A DNA stretch of 64,000 nt from Mesonia maritima. Lineage in GTDB: Bacteria; Bacteroidota; Bacteroidia; Flavobacteriales; Flavobacteriaceae. The position numbers and the translations under genes are program-made. Below, piece after piece: positions 61,131 through 64,000 of this stretch; position 1 is the stretch's first letter, and each line of letters begins with the position of its first letter. The stretch lies in the NCBI RefSeq assembly GCF_042433895.1, contig NZ_JBHLUA010000004.1, positions 142,772-206,771 of the forward strand, written 5' to 3'. The notes beneath the pieces are model-generated. The model worked only from the letters and a program-made list of their open reading frames with translations. It was not told the DNA's origin and searched no databases.

Positions 61131-63746
61131 TTATCTATTTAAATACAAACGACCTTGTTTTGGCGATTTATTATTTTTGTTGAAGCGAATCACATAAAAA
61201 TAAACACCGTTTGGAGCAATTTTATCTGAAGAATTTTCTGTTTCTCCGTTCCATTCTGGATGTTTAATATCGCCGGTAAATAATAATTTTCCGTAGCGGT
61301 TGTAAATGTCAAATTCATATTCAGGATATATAAATTGAATATTTTTAATGCGGAAAGTATCGTTGATTCCATCATTATTTGGTGAGAATGCATCGGGAAT
61401 AAAAAAGTCGTATTCTTTATCGGGGTTTTCGGTATCACAATTCGTTAAGGTTACGCTAACTTCAATTGCATCGCTCGCTTCACAATTATTTGCTTGATCG
61501 ATATTATATCCAAAATAAATAGTGTCATCTGAAAGCGGTGTGTCTTCTGAAAGTAAATTTCCATTACTATCGTACCATTCGACCGTAAAATTTGTTACAG
61601 AAACATTCTTAGTTAAATCTGAAATTGTAGGATTATCGGCTCCACAAAAAGAGGCACCATCTTGAATAAGATTTACAGGCGGAACTTGATTTATAATTAC
61701 TGAAACCAGAGTTTTATCTGAAATACAACCATCGTTACTTATAATAGAGACATAATAATCTTGGTTACTCAAAAGTGTAGTTGGGTTAAGCTCCGTAGTG
61801 CTTGTTTGATTTTCGAACCATAAATAATTATTTCCATTGGGAATTAAATCTGAAATTGTAGCTTCTTCAACTTCACAAAATTCTTGTGGAGTAGGCGCTT
61901 GCGGAGCATCGGGAATAGGATAAAGTGTAAAATCTTTTGTGTTTGTAGCTTGCGAAGCGCATCCGGTTTCTACATTAGTAACGTAAATTAAATTAAAAGT
62001 ACTTGTTCCTGTATTTGTAAAAGTTGTTGCTGGAATGGTAAATTCAACTGAATTGTTGTTTATATTTAAAGTAATTGTTTCATCTGAAAGACCATTAGCT
62101 CCACTTATATTGTAAATAATTTCTATTTGATTAATATTTGAAATATCATTTATAGTCACTAAAACCGACTCGCCAAAACAACTATTCTCAATTATAATTT
62201 CATAATTATCGGGATCGGGTAGAGGGTTTATTTCAAAATTAGTACTTAAATCTATTGAGTTATCACAGAAATCATCACTGATACCGGTAATAGTTAAGGT
62301 GGTAGTTCCTGTATTTTGAAGAAGAGAATTATCTAAATCGAAGGAAGCTGAACCATTTTGAAATGTTAGATTTATAGAATTTGAAACTGAATTTGCTCCG
62401 CTAATTTCATAAGTAATTGCGTAATCTCCATCAGTTAAATTTGCATTAGAAATAGTTACTGTGTTATTTTCACCTACGCAAATATCAGGAATGTCAATAG
62501 AAGCATCTTCTAAATTTGGAATTTCAAGGATTTCAAAATCGGTCGTTAAATCCCAAATAATATCACAAACAATATCTTCAGGATCATCAACTGTAATACT
62601 ATCAATAGTTAATGTGTAATTTCCAACGGTGGGAGTAAAATTATCATCGATGTTAAAAAATGGATTCGCTCTGGTAATTTCAGCAGCGCCTGAAAAACTT
62701 ACCGGTCCGCTTATGGTATAATTTATTTGGTAATCATAAGTTGGTACATTGTCAATCCCGGGTAAATTATTAAAATTAACCACAAAATCATGCGTATCAA
62801 TTTCATCTTCACAAATAGAATCAATAGATAAATTTGTTCCTGTAAAATCAATAATTCTTCTAATGATCACAGGGATGGTTGAAGTTTCTTCATGACAAAT
62901 TGGGTGGTTTGGAAATACAGTATAGCTAAAAGAATAAAATCCATACCCTGAAGTATTAAAAATATTCTGAACATTAATTTCGGTATCATTTGGTCCATTT
63001 AATTCTGAAGTGCCATCTTCAGACCAAACTCCATTCGGATCCTGTCCACTTATATAGTTTAGCAAATCTACATTTGTATAATTTGCTAAATCATCAATTC
63101 CACAAAACTCAAGCGAAGTTGTGCTCCCAGGATTAGGTAAAGGATGAACTGTTAAATCTACGGTTGAAGTTTGTGCGGGACAAGTTCCAACACTATTTAC
63201 AGTATAAGTAAAGGTATAAGTACCCGGACCTAGAATTGTTGCATTATAAATACTTCCGCTCAAAGCTCCTGTATTGCTGATATCTGCCCAGGTTCCACCT
63301 AAGTGTGGATTAGGATTATTTCCTATAAATTGAAATAAATTTACTGAATCATCATCTTCACAAGCATTAGCTTGAAAATTATCTTCACCAGCATAGCCGC
63401 CTAAAATTATGGTAACAGTAGCTTGGTTATCAGTACAACTTGAATCGTTTACAGTATAGGTAAAGTGATATATTCCTCCACTAGTAATTTGCCAAAGATT
63501 GACAATTCCATTTGAAGAAGGTCCTACAAAAATAGGAAGATTTTCATCACTGCTCCAATTCCCACCTGTATTTGGAGTTCCATTAAGTAATGGAAATAAA
63601 TCTAATGAAGAATTATCTGAATCAGGAATATTGCAAATTGTTATGAAAGAATCACTACCTGCACATTGACCGTAAACTGAGGTAATTCCTATTAGCAGGA
63701 AAGTAATTAAGAATAAAAGATTGCAGCGAAAATAATTTTTAATCAT
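61131..63746 (-). CDS. T9SS type B adhesin-like surface protein with Ig-like repeats
   Basis: An 871-residue protein with a signal peptide (about 1-26; MIKNYFRCNLLFLITFLLIG then ITSVYGQ). Residues 27-300 are Cys-paired domains with GNWSSDENLP- and GTWADISNTG-like repeats. Three tandem Ig-like modules of 90-100 residues follow (SICEDEID..., DICVGENN..., SCFGESVL...), then CHU_C-type Ig segments (EFCEVEEATISDLIP, SFCGADNPTISDLTK). The last ~90 residues (FIPDAFSPNNDGINDTFRI, YNRYGKLLF, GVYFYVIRF) are the type B sorting signal. The ATG at 63746 is chosen because the 39 extra residues of the longer frame have no signal peptide ahead of the true one. Confidence 0.9.
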   Translation of the reverse strand: MIKNYFRCNLLFLITFLLIGITSVYGQCAGSDSFITICNIPDSDNSSLDLFPLLNGTPNTGGNWSSDENLPIFVGPSSNGIVNLWQITSGGIYHFTYTVNDSSCTDNQATVTIILGGYAGEDNFQANACEDDDSVNLFQFIGNNPNPHLGGTWADISNTGALSGSIYNATILGPGTYTFTYTVNSVGTCPAQTSTVDLTVHPLPNPGSTTSLEFCGIDDLANYTNVDLLNYISGQDPNGVWSEDGTSELNGPNDTEINVQNIFNTSGYGFYSFSYTVFPNHPICHEETSTIPVIIRRIIDFTGTNLSIDSICEDEIDTHDFVVNFNNLPGIDNVPTYDYQINYTISGPVSFSGAAEITRANPFFNIDDNFTPTVGNYTLTIDSITVDDPEDIVCDIIWDLTTDFEILEIPNLEDASIDIPDICVGENNTVTISNANLTDGDYAITYEISGANSVSNSINLTFQNGSASFDLDNSLLQNTGTTTLTITGISDDFCDNSIDLSTNFEINPLPDPDNYEIIIENSCFGESVLVTINDISNINQIEIIYNISGANGLSDETITLNINNNSVEFTIPATTFTNTGTSTFNLIYVTNVETGCASQATNTKDFTLYPIPDAPQAPTPQEFCEVEEATISDLIPNGNNYLWFENQTSTTELNPTTLLSNQDYYVSIISNDGCISDKTLVSVIINQVPPVNLIQDGASFCGADNPTISDLTKNVSVTNFTVEWYDSNGNLLSEDTPLSDDTIYFGYNIDQANNCEASDAIEVSVTLTNCDTENPDKEYDFFIPDAFSPNNDGINDTFRIKNIQFIYPEYEFDIYNRYGKLLFTGDIKHPEWNGETENSSDKIAPNGVYFYVIRFNKNNKSPKQGRLYLNR

Positions 63747-63809
63747 ATTTATATTATGATAAGTAAATCGGCTTGCAATATAAATAAAATATTTTAAGAT
63801 AATTTTTAG

Positions 63810-63959
63810 TTTTTCTCCAAAATCCGCCAGACTCGTATTTTTTTCAAGTTGGAGAACGCGCAATCCTTATTGGATCAGAATGCCAATTACGTAGCCCCTT
63901 TGCATCCTTACCGTGATTTTGCGATCCGTTTTGGTTTGGTCTGGAATTTCTTTTTATAA
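63810..63959 (+). pseudogene. severed 3' end of a putative porin (Porin_10-like) gene
   Basis: A plus-strand frame entered right after an in-frame TAG (63807-63809) and ending in TAA at 63957-63959. It encodes 49 residues, including IRQTRIFFKLENAQSL, LHPYRDFAIRFGLVWNFF and a final Leu. An (R/K)xFFKLEN...YxxPxYPxxxFxIRFGLVWNFF ending resembles the C-terminus of the Bacteroidota putative porin family (about 600+ residues), where the last strand is membrane-inserted. There is no start of a full gene in this frame; TTG at 63849 is the only plausible start codon. Its sequence is visibly richer in G and C and in codons such as GCC, TAC and ATC than the neighbouring genes. Family assignment is from memory of the C-terminal pattern. 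Confidence 0.55.
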
Positions 63960-64000
63960 AAAATAAGGGTTTAGGAGTTTGTTTTCCAGAAGGTTGTTTC

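Noticed and set aside
63849..63959. An intact small gene starting at TTG 63849.
   Set aside because: The 36-codon product is only the last strand and turn of a beta-barrel pattern and cannot fold alone; a truncated porin is the more economical reading.
1..64000. CRISPR arrays, tRNA or rRNA genes, complete insertion sequences and prophage genes.
   Set aside because: None were recognised: no regularly spaced repeats, no tRNA cloverleaf noticed, no transposase or phage structural motifs. The pRiA4b ORF-3-like gene at 8866-9381 has a plasmid/IS-linked domain name but no element around it.

Overview
The window is a chromosomal stretch from a low-G+C member of the Bacteroidota, almost certainly a marine-type Flavobacteriaceae (the Gramella/Zunongwangia/Mesonia neighbourhood is a guess; no rRNA is present to test it). 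Support comes from the gliding-motility ABC genes gldF and gldG, a PorP/SprF protein, at least two surface proteins with the type IX secretion system (T9SS) type B C-terminal signal, a fused alpha/beta E1 dehydrogenase, family-specific small proteins (DUF5606, DUF2853, DUF4294), and repeated Bacteroidota-style promoters (TAnnTTTG -7 box, sometimes with an upstream TTG/TTTG) instead of Shine-Dalgarno sites. I see no rRNA, tRNA, prophage, complete insertion sequence or CRISPR array. Nearly all of the window is coding.

Layout. 1-4506: two large secreted T9SS-type surface proteins on the minus strand, the first running off the left edge. 4542-6292: an ABC exporter pair with an E-loop ATPase. 6385-7452: an uncharacterised protein that looks kinase-like. 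7463-12454: minus-strand housekeeping genes (nucleoid-associated protein, pRiA4b ORF-3-like protein, heme A synthase, CCA tRNA nucleotidyltransferase, threonylcarbamoyl-AMP synthase). 12456-22095: an envelope saccharide (LPS core or O-chain) locus with a polysaccharide pyruvyl transferase-like protein, three GT4, two GT2 and one GT9 glycosyltransferases, a KdkA-like sugar kinase, a Yip1-like membrane protein and a TupA-like ATP-grasp protein. 22097-25995: dapD, ruvX, an S23-type four-helix protein, def, DUF5606, mazG. 26147-37555: menaquinone genes (hotdog thioesterase, menF, menD, menB) mixed with an esterase, DUF2853, a CvfB-like S1 protein, asnB and a pair of bacterial PH-domain membrane proteins. 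37582-48794: fused E1 dehydrogenase, a pseudo-M1-peptidase/beta-barrel protein, a LOG-family protein, uvrA, an AcpH-like gene and glmM. 48859-54404: a four-gene operon ending in gldF-gldG, divergent from phoH-purC. 54417-58059: a small exported protein, topoisomerase IB, an M42 aminopeptidase, DUF4294. 58090-63746: a T9SS surface module (adhesin with type B signal, PorP/SprF, PorE-like OmpA protein). 63810-63959: what looks like the severed 3' end of a putative porin gene on the plus strand.

How it fits together. The surface-protein genes at both ends, gldFG and the saccharide locus all serve the outer envelope and gliding; the men genes and ctaA serve the respiratory chain. The most unusual observations are: a SAM hydroxide adenosyltransferase homologue lacking two residues of the family's catalytic triad; an E1 enzyme whose two Mg-ThDP ligand positions look reciprocally swapped; an M1-peptidase-like protein that has lost its zinc motif and gained a barrel; a kinase-like fold in an unannotated protein; a porin remnant abutting the adhesin module; and two copies of a structured intergenic repeat. 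Several gene starts are set internally because a promoter -7 box lies upstream of them and overlaps the longer reading frame.
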